Positions 33,953 to 43,811 of a stretch of 64,000 nt of DNA are shown one piece after another; the stretch's first letter is position 1; each line of letters opens with the position of its first letter. Where the stretch lies: assembly GCF_038719015.1 (NCBI RefSeq), contig NZ_CP152276.1:2027501-2091500 (forward strand), given 5' to 3'. The notes below the pieces were generated by a model. It made no database searches and was not told the DNA's origin. It worked only from the letters and a program-made list of their open reading frames with translations. Origin of the DNA: Nguyenibacter vanlangensis. GTDB lineage: Bacteria > Pseudomonadota > Alphaproteobacteria > Acetobacterales > Acetobacteraceae. The translations under genes were made by a program, and so were the position numbers.

Positions 33953-34849
33953 ATGAATCTCGACGCCTTGTCCGCCTTCAACCTGGTCGCTGCCTATGGC
34001 GGGTTCGGGCGCGCCAGCCGCGTGACCGGCCGGCCGAAGGCGACGCTGTCGCGCCGGGTCGCCGAACTGGAACAGAGCCTGGGTGTCAGGCTGATCGAGC
34101 GCGGTGCCCACAGCCTGCGCCTGACCGACGAGGGGCGTGCGCTCCATGCGCGCACGGAAGGGCCGCTGTCGGAGATCGCGGAAGCCGGCGAGGCCGTCAT
34201 CCTGGGGGCATCGACGCCGCGGGGCAGGTTGCGGGTCAGCGCGCCGGTGGTCTTCGCCCATGTCGCCCTTCCCCGGATCGGCGCCCGTTTTGCGCGTGCC
34301 TATCCCGAGGTCCAGCTTGAGATCGTCGCCGAGGATCGCAAGGTCGATCCGGTCGAAGACGGCTATGACCTGGTGATCCGGGTCGACCCCGCGCCGGACG
34401 AGCGCCTTGTCGGTCGTCGGTTCCTGAATGACGAACGCCTGATCGTGGCGCCGGCGGACATGGCGCGGCCCGCCCCGATGGACGATGGCGGGGCGCGTGC
34501 CGTGAAGGCCGTCCTGCTGGGCACGGCGGCGCCCGATATCGTTTGGCGCATGCGCGCCGGAACGGAAACGGAGATCGTCCTGGGGCCGGAGCCGGTCATG
34601 CGGCTCTCGTCGCTGCTGATGGTGCGCGATGCCGTGCTGGCGGGCGCAGGCGCGGCGGTGCTGCCGAGGCTTCTGGTCGCGGACGATATCGCTTCGGGCC
34701 GGCTTGCCTGTTGGGGGACGCATGCCGGCCCGCCGGTCGAGATCTGGGCGCTTCAGAGCGCGCGCCGCCTTGTCGGCGCCAAGGTCCGTGCTTTTCTTGA
34801 CGCGGTCGAAAGGGCGTTTCCGGAGAGGATCTTCGTTCCGCCGGCTTGA
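33953..34849 (+). CDS. LysR family transcriptional regulator
   Basis: The 298-residue protein has the LysR winged helix-turn-helix (AFNLVAAYGGFGRASRVTGRPKATLSRRVAELEQSLGVRLI-type region, residues about 6-55) and a C-terminal periplasmic-binding-like domain with VFAHVALPRIGARFARAYPEVQLEI. The ATG at 33953 was preferred over the GTG at 33950. It is divergent from the NmrA-like gene, the usual arrangement for a LysR activator and its target. The inducer is unknown. Confidence 0.88.
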   Translation: MNLDALSAFNLVAAYGGFGRASRVTGRPKATLSRRVAELEQSLGVRLIERGAHSLRLTDEGRALHARTEGPLSEIAEAGEAVILGASTPRGRLRVSAPVVFAHVALPRIGARFARAYPEVQLEIVAEDRKVDPVEDGYDLVIRVDPAPDERLVGRRFLNDERLIVAPADMARPAPMDDGGARAVKAVLLGTAAPDIVWRMRAGTETEIVLGPEPVMRLSSLLMVRDAVLAGAGAAVLPRLLVADDIASGRLACWGTHAGPPVEIWALQSARRLVGAKVRAFLDAVERAFPERIFVPPA

Positions 34850-35025
34850 ACTTTGGCGTTCGCTCCGAGCGATTGACGGCCCTATTGTCGATCTTCGGTC
34901 TACAGATGCGTGATCCTGCTGCAGCCCGCGTGGTTGGTCGCCGGCGTGCGATCCAGTGCCCAGGCTGAGCCGCGACGGGCAGATCCAAGGCCCCGACGGC
35001 GTTGCCGGCGTTTTCCCGGGAGGCC

Positions 35026-38000
35026 CTAACTTAACACTGAGGGCATGTCGGGGGCAGGTTCGGTAGAAGCTCCTCTCCTTCGAGCCAACAACAGGTAAAA
35101 TGCCGGCACGATGAAGAGCGTAAACACGGTTCCGATGGCGAGGCCGCTGGCCAGTACCAGTCCCATGACATAGCGTGAGGCGGCCCCGGCTCCGGACGCG
35201 AACAACAATGGCAGCACACCGAGCACCATGGCGCCACTTGTCATCAGGATCGGCCGCAAGCGCAGAAGAGCCGCATGTTCGATGGCCGCAAGTTTCGACG
35301 ATCCTCTGGCTTGTTGCTCATTGGCCACCTCGACGATCAGAATGCCGTGCTTGCTGATCAGTCCTGCCAATGAGACCAATCCGATCTCGCTATACAGATT
35401 GATGGACGCGCCTCCGATACCCAGCCAGAGGAATAGCATGGCCCCCGCGACTGACATCGGCACGGATATGAGAATGATCAGCGGGTCGCGGAAGCTTTCA
35501 AACAGGGCGGCAAGCGCCAGAAAAATAATGACAAGGCCGAAGCCGAATCCTGGAAGGAATGACCCGCGTTCAGCGATGTAGTCTCTCAGCGAGCCTGACG
35601 TGTCGGTTGCGAACCCGCCCGGCAGGTATCGGTCGGCGAGTTTCTGGAGTTCGGCATAAGCTTGGTCGGTAGAAACGCCGTGGCGGGGAATACCCTGCAA
35701 TGTTGTTGCGTTAAGTTGCTGGAAATGAGCGATCTGTTCCGGAACCACTTGATGGGTCAAAGTGGCAACCGTTGAAAGCGGGACAGGAATGCTGGGACCA
35801 TTCGGCTGCGGCACGAAGGCGATCGGATAATTCAGAATCTGTTCGGCATTCAGACGCTGATTTCGCGTAACCATCGGCATGACACGGTAGGACCTCTGGT
35901 CGCGACTGAAATAATTTACGTAGCCGCCGCCCAGCAACCAGTTAAGGCCATCGCCGATGTCCTCGACCTTTAGACCGAGTTCGCCGATCTTATTGCGATC
36001 CAGATCTATGGTGATCTGAGGCTGATCTATGACAAGGTCATTATCGATATAGGCAAATAGGCCGCTCTTGCGAGCTTGCATCAGGATCGTTTTACTTACC
36101 GCCGCAAGTTCCTCGGCCGAACCAGAGCCTTTGAGCACGAACTGAATCGGCATTCCTCGCGAACCGGGCAGAGATGGGGGTTGAAAGACAGCCAACTGGA
36201 GCCCCGGAATTTGGTTGAGGCGGTTCTGTAATGCTTCCTGGATCTCCGTTGCGGTGCGCGTACGCTTGTCCCACGCCGTCAAGGCAATTCCGCCATCCTG
36301 CATTCTCGGCGCATCGACCAGCCAGTAATCACGCATTTCCGGAATGGTCTTAAAGGCAGCGAGAACGGACGCGTTGTATTTCTTTACAAAATCCAACGTC
36401 GTGGAAGGGGGCGCCTGACCAGCGACGGCGACGAGCCCCATATCCTCGGGTGGCGCGAGTTCGCTTCTTGCGCCCCGGAACATCCACCCCGTCGCGCCCA
36501 TGATAAAGAATGCCAAAATGACCGTGACCGGCCAGAAGGATAGGCTATGGCGGAGAAAATTGGCATAAACACGGTGCATGAGATGCAGCCCGCTATCGCC
36601 GAGACGAACGAGGCGGCCAGCCTGCGCGCCATGAGGTCTGAGCAGACAGGCGCACATCATGGGAGACAATGTTAGTGCGAGAACGGCCGAGACCGTGACG
36701 CTGGCAGCCAACGTGAAGGCGAATTCCGTGAACAGCGCACCGATCAGGCCTTTCTGAAGTCCTACCGGGATATAAGCGGCGATCAGAACGACAGTCATGG
36801 CAATGACCGGACCGGCCAATTCGCGGCCAGCCGATAAGGATGCCTGCAAAGGCGTCTGCCCGTTGGCAAGATGTCTATTCACATTCTCGACCATGATAAT
36901 CGCGTCGTCGACCACCAGACCGATTGCCAATACGAGCGCCAGCAATGTCAGCGAATTGACAGAGAAACCGAGCACTTTCATCAATGCCAGCGTACCGATC
37001 AAGGACACCGGAATCGTCACCAACGGTATCAGGACCGAGCGGAAAGACCCGAGGAAGAGGAAAATGACGACGGCCACGATCACCACGGCCTCGGCCAGTG
37101 TCCGCATTACTTCCTGAAGGGACGCGCGTACGAAATCCGAGAGATCGAAAACAATGTTAGCACGGATATCGGGCGGCAAGCCGGATACGATGTGGGCGAA
37201 GGCCATTCGCAGGCCGGCGGCGGTTTCCAGCATATTTGCGCCGGGCGTCAGGGTGACACGAATAAATGCCCCCTGCCCCAAACCGTCCGTCACGCCGATA
37301 TTGGTCGCTTCGGGGCCCAATTCGATGCGTGCCACGTCTCCTAGTTTAATGATAGCAGATCCGCTTCGGATCAGGACAAGATTTCGAAACTGCTCTTCGG
37401 TATGCAGACCGCTGGTAATCGCCAGATTGGTAAAACTCATGCCGCCCATGGTCGTACCAACGCCCGTAACATAGTCGTTTTCTTGCAATGCGAGCACGGC
37501 TGCGCTCGCCGTAAGGCCGTAGCCCGCCAATCGTCGGGCATCGAACCAGACACGCAAGGCCAGATTAGCTTCGGTCATGTCAGTAGCGTGCAGTACACCC
37601 GGTACCGCCTGTAACTGTGGAAGAACTACGCGACTTGCGTAATCGGAGACCTGCTCCGGACGCAGCGTCCGACTGGATACCGCAATATACATCGCGGACC
37701 CTTCGTTGTTGGTCATGGTGATAACGGGCTGCTGCGTACCCGGTGGAAGCTTATTGCCGATAGCCGAGACATATGCCTGGACCTGTGCGATGGCGGCCTT
37801 TGGATCCTGGTTCAGACGCAGATGCAGCGTCACAGTGCTAAGGCTGGTGGCACTTGTAGAATCGATATAGTCGACCCCGCCGGTCGCCGAAATGGCATTT
37901 TCGATCGGAGTCGTCACGAAGCCCGCCATGGTGGCGGCATCGGCGCCGTAATAGGTCGTCGAGACTTGGATCGTGGCACTGACGGTTTGAGGGAATCGTT

Positions 38001-38103
38001 GGATCGGAAGCGAAAGACCGGCATGCACACCCATGACGACGATCAGCAGGCACACCACAATAGATAAGACTGGACGGCGTATGAACAGGTCGGTGAAACG
38101 CAT
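35026..38103 (-). CDS. RND multidrug efflux permease (AcrB/MexF-like)
   Basis: The 1025-residue inner-membrane pump has the two-fold RND architecture of twelve helices and two large periplasmic loops. TM4 has the proton-relay pair in LVVDDAIIMVENV, and the hallmarks TTPIENAI, FRSVLIPLVTIPVSLIG and GILIVEVANEQQARG are present. It takes substrates from the periplasm and hands them to an adaptor and outer-membrane channel, both encoded just upstream. G+C is visibly lower than the flanks. The export substrate is unknown. Confidence 0.93.
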   Translation of the reverse strand: MRFTDLFIRRPVLSIVVCLLIVVMGVHAGLSLPIQRFPQTVSATIQVSTTYYGADAATMAGFVTTPIENAISATGGVDYIDSTSATSLSTVTLHLRLNQDPKAAIAQVQAYVSAIGNKLPPGTQQPVITMTNNEGSAMYIAVSSRTLRPEQVSDYASRVVLPQLQAVPGVLHATDMTEANLALRVWFDARRLAGYGLTASAAVLALQENDYVTGVGTTMGGMSFTNLAITSGLHTEEQFRNLVLIRSGSAIIKLGDVARIELGPEATNIGVTDGLGQGAFIRVTLTPGANMLETAAGLRMAFAHIVSGLPPDIRANIVFDLSDFVRASLQEVMRTLAEAVVIVAVVIFLFLGSFRSVLIPLVTIPVSLIGTLALMKVLGFSVNSLTLLALVLAIGLVVDDAIIMVENVNRHLANGQTPLQASLSAGRELAGPVIAMTVVLIAAYIPVGLQKGLIGALFTEFAFTLAASVTVSAVLALTLSPMMCACLLRPHGAQAGRLVRLGDSGLHLMHRVYANFLRHSLSFWPVTVILAFFIMGATGWMFRGARSELAPPEDMGLVAVAGQAPPSTTLDFVKKYNASVLAAFKTIPEMRDYWLVDAPRMQDGGIALTAWDKRTRTATEIQEALQNRLNQIPGLQLAVFQPPSLPGSRGMPIQFVLKGSGSAEELAAVSKTILMQARKSGLFAYIDNDLVIDQPQITIDLDRNKIGELGLKVEDIGDGLNWLLGGGYVNYFSRDQRSYRVMPMVTRNQRLNAEQILNYPIAFVPQPNGPSIPVPLSTVATLTHQVVPEQIAHFQQLNATTLQGIPRHGVSTDQAYAELQKLADRYLPGGFATDTSGSLRDYIAERGSFLPGFGFGLVIIFLALAALFESFRDPLIILISVPMSVAGAMLFLWLGIGGASINLYSEIGLVSLAGLISKHGILIVEVANEQQARGSSKLAAIEHAALLRLRPILMTSGAMVLGVLPLLFASGAGAASRYVMGLVLASGLAIGTVFTLFIVPAFYLLLARRRGASTEPAPDMPSVLS

Positions 38104-38115
38104 CGTCGGGTTTCC

Positions 38116-39213
38116 TCATTCCTGCGGCGGATGGGGATCGGCACTCGCATCCGGCTGGATGATATTGTTCTCGGTGACGGGCGCGCCTTCGTAGAGCTTG
38201 ATCTGCCCTGCACTGACGATTTTCTGACCATCGGTCAGGCCGGACAGGACCTCAACCTGGTCGCCACGACTCTCTCCCGTTACAACTGCAGTTTGTCGAA
38301 CAATTTCTTTCTTGTGGTCGCCGGACGATTGAACGGTCCAAACGCTGGTTCCGAAGGTCGAAAAAGTCACGGCTGATTTTGGAATCGTGATTTGTCTGGC
38401 TGCCACCCCATACATGAGCCGTACGATTGCAAACATCCCCGGCACGAGCGCATGATCGTGATTGCCCAACCGGGCACGGACCAGTATCGTCCTGCTTGGT
38501 ACATCTACCTGCGGCGTGACGGCTGTAACGGCGCCGGCGAAGTTGTGCCCCGGCCATGCATCGACCGTCACTGTTACGGGACTTCCCTCTTTCAAATAGG
38601 CGGACATATTCTGTGGCACGTAGAAGTCGACGTAGATCGGATCCAGAGCCTGGAGCGTGACGACAACTGTCCCGGGTTGCAAATATTGGCCAGGATCGAC
38701 TCGACGTACCCCGAGGCGCCCAGAGAATGGCGCACGCAGCGTCTTCATTCCGATCACACCTTGCTCTGCCACAGCGCGACTGTGATCCGCCTGGAGCGTG
38801 AGGCGATCGTGATCGACCGTGGCTTTACTGACGGCCTGGACTTGATATTGCCGCGTATCGCGATTGAAGACGATCTGATCGAGATCTGCCTGAGCTTGAT
38901 ATTCGGCCAGCAGGCCAGGTTCGTCATTCAGTTGCAACCGCGCCAATTTGGTGCCGGCGTCAACGTCTTGCCCAGAGTGGAAGTCCAGTTCCGATACAAT
39001 CCCAGCCGTCTGGAAAGCGAGATCCGCGCCCCAACGGGCACGCAGGTTACCGACGGCTTCGAATGTTGGTTGCCATATCGTGCGATGCGCGATCACAGTC
39101 GAAACGACCTGCGTGGTCTCTTGTGCGTATGCCGTTCGATCGAGGCCAAGGAGGCCGCAACAGAGTATCAGTGTCAGGCAGGCACGACGTTTTCCGCGTG
39201 GGATCGCGATCAT
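38116..39213 (-). CDS. RND efflux periplasmic adaptor (membrane fusion protein)
   Basis: The 365-residue protein has a signal peptide ending near TAYA and the adaptor pattern: a beta-barrel/lipoyl half motif (GADLAFQTAGIVSELDFHSGQDVDAGTKLA), an alpha hairpin at about 100-140, and the second lipoyl half RAPFSGRLGVRRVDPGQYLQPGT. The ATG at 39213 overlaps the stop of the TolC-like gene (ATGA), which picks it over the ATG four codons upstream. It joins the RND permease to the outer-membrane factor. Confidence 0.92.
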   Translation of the reverse strand: MIAIPRGKRRACLTLILCCGLLGLDRTAYAQETTQVVSTVIAHRTIWQPTFEAVGNLRARWGADLAFQTAGIVSELDFHSGQDVDAGTKLARLQLNDEPGLLAEYQAQADLDQIVFNRDTRQYQVQAVSKATVDHDRLTLQADHSRAVAEQGVIGMKTLRAPFSGRLGVRRVDPGQYLQPGTVVVTLQALDPIYVDFYVPQNMSAYLKEGSPVTVTVDAWPGHNFAGAVTAVTPQVDVPSRTILVRARLGNHDHALVPGMFAIVRLMYGVAARQITIPKSAVTFSTFGTSVWTVQSSGDHKKEIVRQTAVVTGESRGDQVEVLSGLTDGQKIVSAGQIKLYEGAPVTENNIIQPDASADPHPPQE

Positions 39214-40775
39214 GAGTGGCTCCATGGCAGGAGGGAATGGAGGACGTCAGATGGTGGAGGAGGCAGATCTTGACGGTTCCACCATCCCCCACCCAATGCG
39301 ACGAACAAGGCTGCGGTGTCCGCAAGGCGGGCAGCACGCGCGCGAACCAGGGCAATCGCAGCATTCTGGTAGGTGACCTCACTGGTCAGCACGGTCAGGT
39401 AGGAGACGCCTCCCAACTGGTACTGCCTCTGTGCGAGTGACAGGGCGCGAGCGGATGCTTGCTCGGTGGCAAGAGTGGCGGCAAGTTGCCAACTGTCGTT
39501 CTGGAGTTGCACCAGGGCGTTGGCGACATCCTGGAAGGCACCCACCACTGTTTGTTGCCATTGGGCAGCGTATTGCCGCATCGAGGCGACGGCGGCCCGT
39601 TGCTGATGAAGAAGGTTGCCGCCCTGAAAAATGGGCTGGAGCGCCTGCATCGCCAATGTCGCAAGTCCGTTACCCGGTGTCATAAGCTCCCCGGCCCGCG
39701 TGGCTTCGGAGCCGAGATCACCGGTCAGTGTGAACTGCGGCAGGCGGTTCGCAATCGCGATGCCTACGCCGGCCGTAGCGGCGTGCAGATTGGCTTCTGC
39801 CTGCCGGATATCGGGGCGCTGTTCCAGCAGGGCGGATGGCAGGCTGACGGGTACGTCCGTTGGCAATTCCAGAGTGGCAAGGTCGAGGATGGGGACGTGG
39901 GCCTCCGCCGGCGTCGCGCCCAGATAGGCTGCCATCGCGTGGCGTGCCTGGGCGAGTTCGGTTTTGATTTGCGGCAGAAGAGCTTCCTGCTGGCCCAGTT
40001 GCGCCTGTTGCAGGGCGACATCCGTGGCGGTGGCGCCCCCCAGAGCGAACTGGTTCTGGATGGTCCGCAAATAGTTCCGCTCAAAGATGATGAGGCGTTG
40101 CTGTTCGGCGAGTTGGCCACGTAGAGAGGCCTCATTGATGGCCGTGGAGACGACGTTGCCGGTCAACGTCAACAAAAACGCCTCAAGCTGCGCACGCTGG
40201 AAGTCGGCCTGCGCGGATTGTTGCTCGATCGTCCGGCGTGTTTTACCCCAGACATCGAAATTATAGCTTAATTCCAAATGGGCGTCGTAGTAGCCGTAGC
40301 TCAAGGACGTGTTCGGCTGACCGCTGGGAGCGAGTGGAAAATTGCCGCGGGTGCGGGAAAATGAACCACTCACCGCAGGCGACAAGCCGCTATATTCCGC
40401 GAGTGTCACCTCCTCCGCATTGCGGAGGGCCTGACGTGAAGCCTCCAACCCCGGGTTGTTGCGGATAGCCGTTGTTACCAATTGCGTAAGCACTGGAGAA
40501 CGAAAGAGCTGCCACCAAGCGCCAGGGATGTCGCGTCCCATGATCAAGGTCTGCATCTGGCCTTGTGCTGTGGGCGACGACGCTGTGTGCGCTGACAATG
40601 CAGTTTCGGTGTAGCGAATTGGCAAATGCGAAGTTGGGTGACGAAAATCCGGCCCGACAGCGCAGCCTGAGCAAAGTCCTATCGTTACAATTTCTACGGC
40701 AAGCCGGACGCGCAACCATATTTCATTTCTTATTCGTATTGTTATGGAGCGAGCATTCTTGCATTCCGTGTGCAT
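39210..40775 (-). CDS. Outer-membrane efflux lipoprotein (NodT/TolC family)
   Basis: The 521-residue protein has a lipoprotein signal with lipobox LCSGC (Cys about 38) and the two repeated halves of the outer-membrane efflux family, including ADFQRAQLEAF and PDIRQAEANLHAATAGVGIAIANRLPQFTLTG. It is the channel of the tripartite pump. The long N-terminus before the lipobox (about 20 residues, Arg-rich) suggests the true start may be later; no ribosome site is clear at 40775. It begins the three-gene pump operon. Confidence 0.88.
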   Translation of the reverse strand: MHTECKNARSITIRIRNEIWLRVRLAVEIVTIGLCSGCAVGPDFRHPTSHLPIRYTETALSAHTASSPTAQGQMQTLIMGRDIPGAWWQLFRSPVLTQLVTTAIRNNPGLEASRQALRNAEEVTLAEYSGLSPAVSGSFSRTRGNFPLAPSGQPNTSLSYGYYDAHLELSYNFDVWGKTRRTIEQQSAQADFQRAQLEAFLLTLTGNVVSTAINEASLRGQLAEQQRLIIFERNYLRTIQNQFALGGATATDVALQQAQLGQQEALLPQIKTELAQARHAMAAYLGATPAEAHVPILDLATLELPTDVPVSLPSALLEQRPDIRQAEANLHAATAGVGIAIANRLPQFTLTGDLGSEATRAGELMTPGNGLATLAMQALQPIFQGGNLLHQQRAAVASMRQYAAQWQQTVVGAFQDVANALVQLQNDSWQLAATLATEQASARALSLAQRQYQLGGVSYLTVLTSEVTYQNAAIALVRARAARLADTAALFVALGGGWWNRQDLPPPPSDVLHSLLPWSHS

Positions 40776-40884
40776 GGCGCACAGACATCCTCAGGTTACG
40801 GGGGATATTGCCCTGAACAGATCAGCGGCCGCTTTTGGCTGCTGAAGACTCATAATGACGTAACGCGTTTGCAGCGCCTGCTGC

Positions 40885-41127
40885 TCATCCCACTTCACGG
40901 AATTGAACAGGGCTTTCTCCGTCTTCGGGCACGTATTCGAGCAGGTCTCCGGGCTGGCAGCGGAGATGCTTGCATATGGCTTCCAGAGTCGAGAACCGAA
41001 TACCCTTGATTTTTCCTGATTTTATCGAAGAGAGGTTAGGTTCCGTAATCCCCACGGCTCGCGCCAGTTCGTTCGATTTCATCTTGCGGCGGACAAGCAT
41101 CATGTCCAAATGAAGTATTATTGGCAT
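40885..41127 (-). CDS. XRE family transcriptional regulator (YozG-like)
   Basis: The 80-residue Cro/CI-type helix-turn-helix protein has MKSNELARAVGITEPNLSSIKSGKIKGIRFSTLEAICKHLRCQPGDLLEYVPE-type order, with helices 2 and 3 at about 17-40. Its ATG overlaps the DUF2975 stop (TAATG). Pairs of a DUF2975 membrane protein and this small regulator are widespread. The regulator probably controls its own pair and may control the RND pump 110 bases downstream on the same strand. Confidence 0.9.
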   Translation of the reverse strand: MPIILHLDMMLVRRKMKSNELARAVGITEPNLSSIKSGKIKGIRFSTLEAICKHLRCQPGDLLEYVPEDGESPVQFREVG

Positions 41128-41777
41128 TATATATAATCCTCCTGCTCTTGTTGAATACGACTCCCGATTGCCATGACGTGCGCCACAGCCAATAGGATCA
41201 AGCCCAGAACTGAGGCATCCAATTGTTGGATATCGTATTTAATTATGTCGGGCGCCAGCCCAATCGCATACATCGCAGGGTGCGTAATAAACCGAATTAC
41301 CGAATACAGAAGAACTGCATAAGCAATTCTCTGCATTTGCAACGTATGACTGTTGGTAAATATCGATCCCTGGGCATATAACGAAAATAGTCGATGCAAA
41401 TACCAGAGAATCATCAGTCCTGGTAGAAATCGAATAATCAAGAGGACTGCCGCTAGCGTGGAAACCCAAACCGGCAGATGCGATACGGGAACAAAGCCGC
41501 GTTGGATCTCGCTGGACCAGGCTAACGGATCGAACGTAGAAGAAAATGCAAATCCCATTTGCCCGCCAAGCGTGCCGGCGGAAACGAAGATTCTCGTTCT
41601 GCACAGCAATGCCGTAAAACCAACCAACACAAGCGTTGAACACGAAATTAACAGCACCATGAAAAGTGCGGATAGAGTTTTCCCATAAAGTCTGAGACGA
41701 GACTCCTCCCTTGTTTCGGGAGCATCCCTCACAGCGGCTTCTACTGGCGTTGGTCTTACAAATGCGACGACCGTCAT
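41127..41777 (-). CDS. DUF2975 membrane protein
   Basis: The 216-residue protein has four membrane segments (about 34-58, 102-125, 148-170, 184-205) and matches the DUF2975 pattern, with SLYAQGSIFT in the loop after segment 2. It is coupled to the XRE regulator. In other bacteria such membrane proteins are thought to tie up or sense for the regulator, but this is inference. It is at the start of the low-G+C block. Confidence 0.82.
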   Translation of the reverse strand: MTVVAFVRPTPVEAAVRDAPETREESRLRLYGKTLSALFMVLLISCSTLVLVGFTALLCRTRIFVSAGTLGGQMGFAFSSTFDPLAWSSEIQRGFVPVSHLPVWVSTLAAVLLIIRFLPGLMILWYLHRLFSLYAQGSIFTNSHTLQMQRIAYAVLLYSVIRFITHPAMYAIGLAPDIIKYDIQQLDASVLGLILLAVAHVMAIGSRIQQEQEDYI

Positions 41778-42339
41778 CTCACATCATCCCTAGCTTCCAA
41801 GCTCCGTATAGTCGGTTGCCGAACTTCTCGTCAAACGATAATCTAATATCGCATGTCAATAATTCCCATGGCTGCCGGCAGAGACGTACTGGCATGCCTC
41901 AATCGCAAAAGTTCCAAGCCAAACTTGGCGTTCAGACGTTTAACGGGGCATTCAATATCGGGACAGGTTACACGCCCGTGGTGAAATTACGGCAATTTGC
42001 ACGGGCCCAGAAGAAGCCCGATGACGGGCGCAACAACACATTTATCGTGCACCTTTTATTATATCGACTATGCTCTGGCGTTATGTTGCGCGCCGCAATA
42101 AAATGCGGCGGAAATTTATCGCTTTCCGACGTAATTATGAAAATGTAATTATCTACATCTTATTGACGATATTGCAATTAAAGGCATCGCCATCCCGGAT
42201 GGCGAGTATGTGACCGAGTCATGCACGCGACGTAGTAGAAGTGGGCGCTGTCACAACTCGATTGGTGTGATGAACCGCATCGGCTTTTCCGAAGGCAATT
42301 TTTGTTGAGTTATACCAATGGGCGGCGCGCCGCTTGCAG
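41778..42339. other. Gene-poor, low-G+C intergenic region with a possible insertion-sequence relic
   Basis: About 560 bases carry no supported gene. A frame across 41711-42148 looks accidental, as it lacks a ribosome site and overlaps DUF2975 antisense. Two features stand out: a 9-bp hairpin TCGCCATCC/GGATGGCGA at 42187-42205, and a block at 42263-42319 flanked by ATTGGT and ACCAAT with an internal TCGG/CCGA stem, which could be an icd terminator or the end of a lost insertion sequence. Confidence 0.4.
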
Positions 42340-43563
42340 TCAGGCCGGCGCGGCCAGGGCCTTGCGCAGGTTGGTGTCCAGTGCGGCCAGGAAGTCCTGG
42401 GTGGTCAGCCATTTCGTATCGGGTCCGACCAGCAGGGCGAGGTCCTTGGTCATCTGTCCGGCCTCGACCGTTTCGATGCAGACGCGTTCGAGGGTTTCGG
42501 CGAAGCGCGTTACCTCGGGCGTGTTGTCGAAGCGGCCGCGATAGGCCAGGCCGCGCGTCCAGGCGAAGATCGAGGCGATCGGGTTGGTGCTGGTCGGCCG
42601 TCCCTTCTGGTGTTCGCGGTAATGGCGGGTGACGGTGCCGTGCGCGGCCTCGGCCTCGACCACGTCGCCGGCCGGGTTGAGCAGGACCGAGGTCATCAGC
42701 CCCAGGCTGCCGAAGCCCTGGGCCACGATGTCGCTTTCGACGTCGCCGTCGTAATTCTTGCAGGCCCAGACATAGCCGCCGCTCCATTTCAGGGCGGAGG
42801 CCACCATGTCGTCGATCAGCCGGTGTTCGTAAGTCAGGCCCAGCCGGTCGAAATCCGCCTTGAACTCGGTGTCGAACACCTGCTGGAACACGTCCTTGAA
42901 CATGCCGTCATAGGTTTTCAGGATCGTGTTCTTGGTCGACAGATAGACCGGCAGCCCGCGGTCCCGGCCATAGGTCAGCGACGCGCGGGCGAAGCCTTCG
43001 ACCGATGCCCTTGTGTTATGCATGCCCAGCGCCACGCCGGGCCCCTGGAAATCATGCACCGCCATGTCGACCGGCGCGCCGCCGTCGGCGGGGCGATAGG
43101 TCAGCGTGACCGTGCCGGGGCCGGGGATCCGCGTCTCGGCCGCGCGATAGATGTCGCCATAGGCGTGGCGGCCGATCACGATGGGCTGCGTCCAGTGCGG
43201 CACCAGGCGGGGCACGTTGGAACAGACGATGGGTTCGCGGAAGATCGTGCCGTCCAGGATGTTGCGGATCGTGCCATTGGGCGAGCGCCACATCTGCTTC
43301 AGCCCGAATTCGGCCATCCGGGCCTCGTCCGGCGTGATCGTCGCGCATTTGACGCCGACCCGGTATCGCCGGATCGCCTCGGCGGCCGCGACCGTCACCC
43401 CATCGTCGGTCGCGTCGCGGTTTTCGATCCCCAGATCGTAATATTTCAGCGTGATCTCCAGATAGGGCAGGATCAGCCTGTCCTTGATGAAACGCCAGAT
43501 GATCCGCGTCATTTCGTCGCCGTCGAGTTCGACGACCGGTTCCTTGACCTTGATCTTGGCCAT
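42340..43563 (-). CDS. icd: NADP-dependent isocitrate dehydrogenase
   Basis: The 407-residue enzyme oxidatively decarboxylates isocitrate to 2-oxoglutarate in the TCA cycle. It is the eukaryotic-like homodimeric type: the N-terminus [43 protein letters not shown], the metal aspartates of [11 protein letters not shown] and NYDGDVESD, and the NADP region [28 protein letters not shown]. The ATG at 43563 follows GAGAG. A longer in-frame start lacks homology. Confidence 0.95.
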   Translation of the reverse strand: MAKIKVKEPVVELDGDEMTRIIWRFIKDRLILPYLEITLKYYDLGIENRDATDDGVTVAAAEAIRRYRVGVKCATITPDEARMAEFGLKQMWRSPNGTIRNILDGTIFREPIVCSNVPRLVPHWTQPIVIGRHAYGDIYRAAETRIPGPGTVTLTYRPADGGAPVDMAVHDFQGPGVALGMHNTRASVEGFARASLTYGRDRGLPVYLSTKNTILKTYDGMFKDVFQQVFDTEFKADFDRLGLTYEHRLIDDMVASALKWSGGYVWACKNYDGDVESDIVAQGFGSLGLMTSVLLNPAGDVVEAEAAHGTVTRHYREHQKGRPTSTNPIASIFAWTRGLAYRGRFDNTPEVTRFAETLERVCIETVEAGQMTKDLALLVGPDTKWLTTQDFLAALDTNLRKALAAPA

Positions 43564-43724
43564 TTGGAGCACTCTCTTGCGTCTTCTTGTCGTTTGCATG
43601 CGTGGGGCGTGCGCGCCTGCCGGCCGCGTGCCGAGGCAGTCTTAACGACGCGCATCGCCGCCGCCCGTCACAATCCGGTCATGACCGGCGATTCTGATCC
43701 AGATCATGGCAGAGGACGGCGTTG

Positions 43725-43785
43725 CCGGATGGAATGGGTTGGATGGAATGGTCCGGATGGAACGGACCAGATGGGATGGCCGGGA
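43725..43785 (+). repeat. Degenerate GGATGGAA-type tandem repeat upstream of the alcohol dehydrogenase gene
   Basis: The stretch contains several near copies of TGGATGGAATGG with one or two changes. It lies between the divergent icd and alcohol dehydrogenase genes and is the probable promoter area of the latter. Confidence 0.5.
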
Positions 43786-43811
43786 CCGGCCCGCCGAACG
43801 GAGTGCCCGCG

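Noticed and set aside
41711..42148. A plus-strand frame of 145 codons at the DUF2975 5' side
   Set aside because: No ribosome site, overlaps DUF2975 antisense and shows no domain; treated as accidental.
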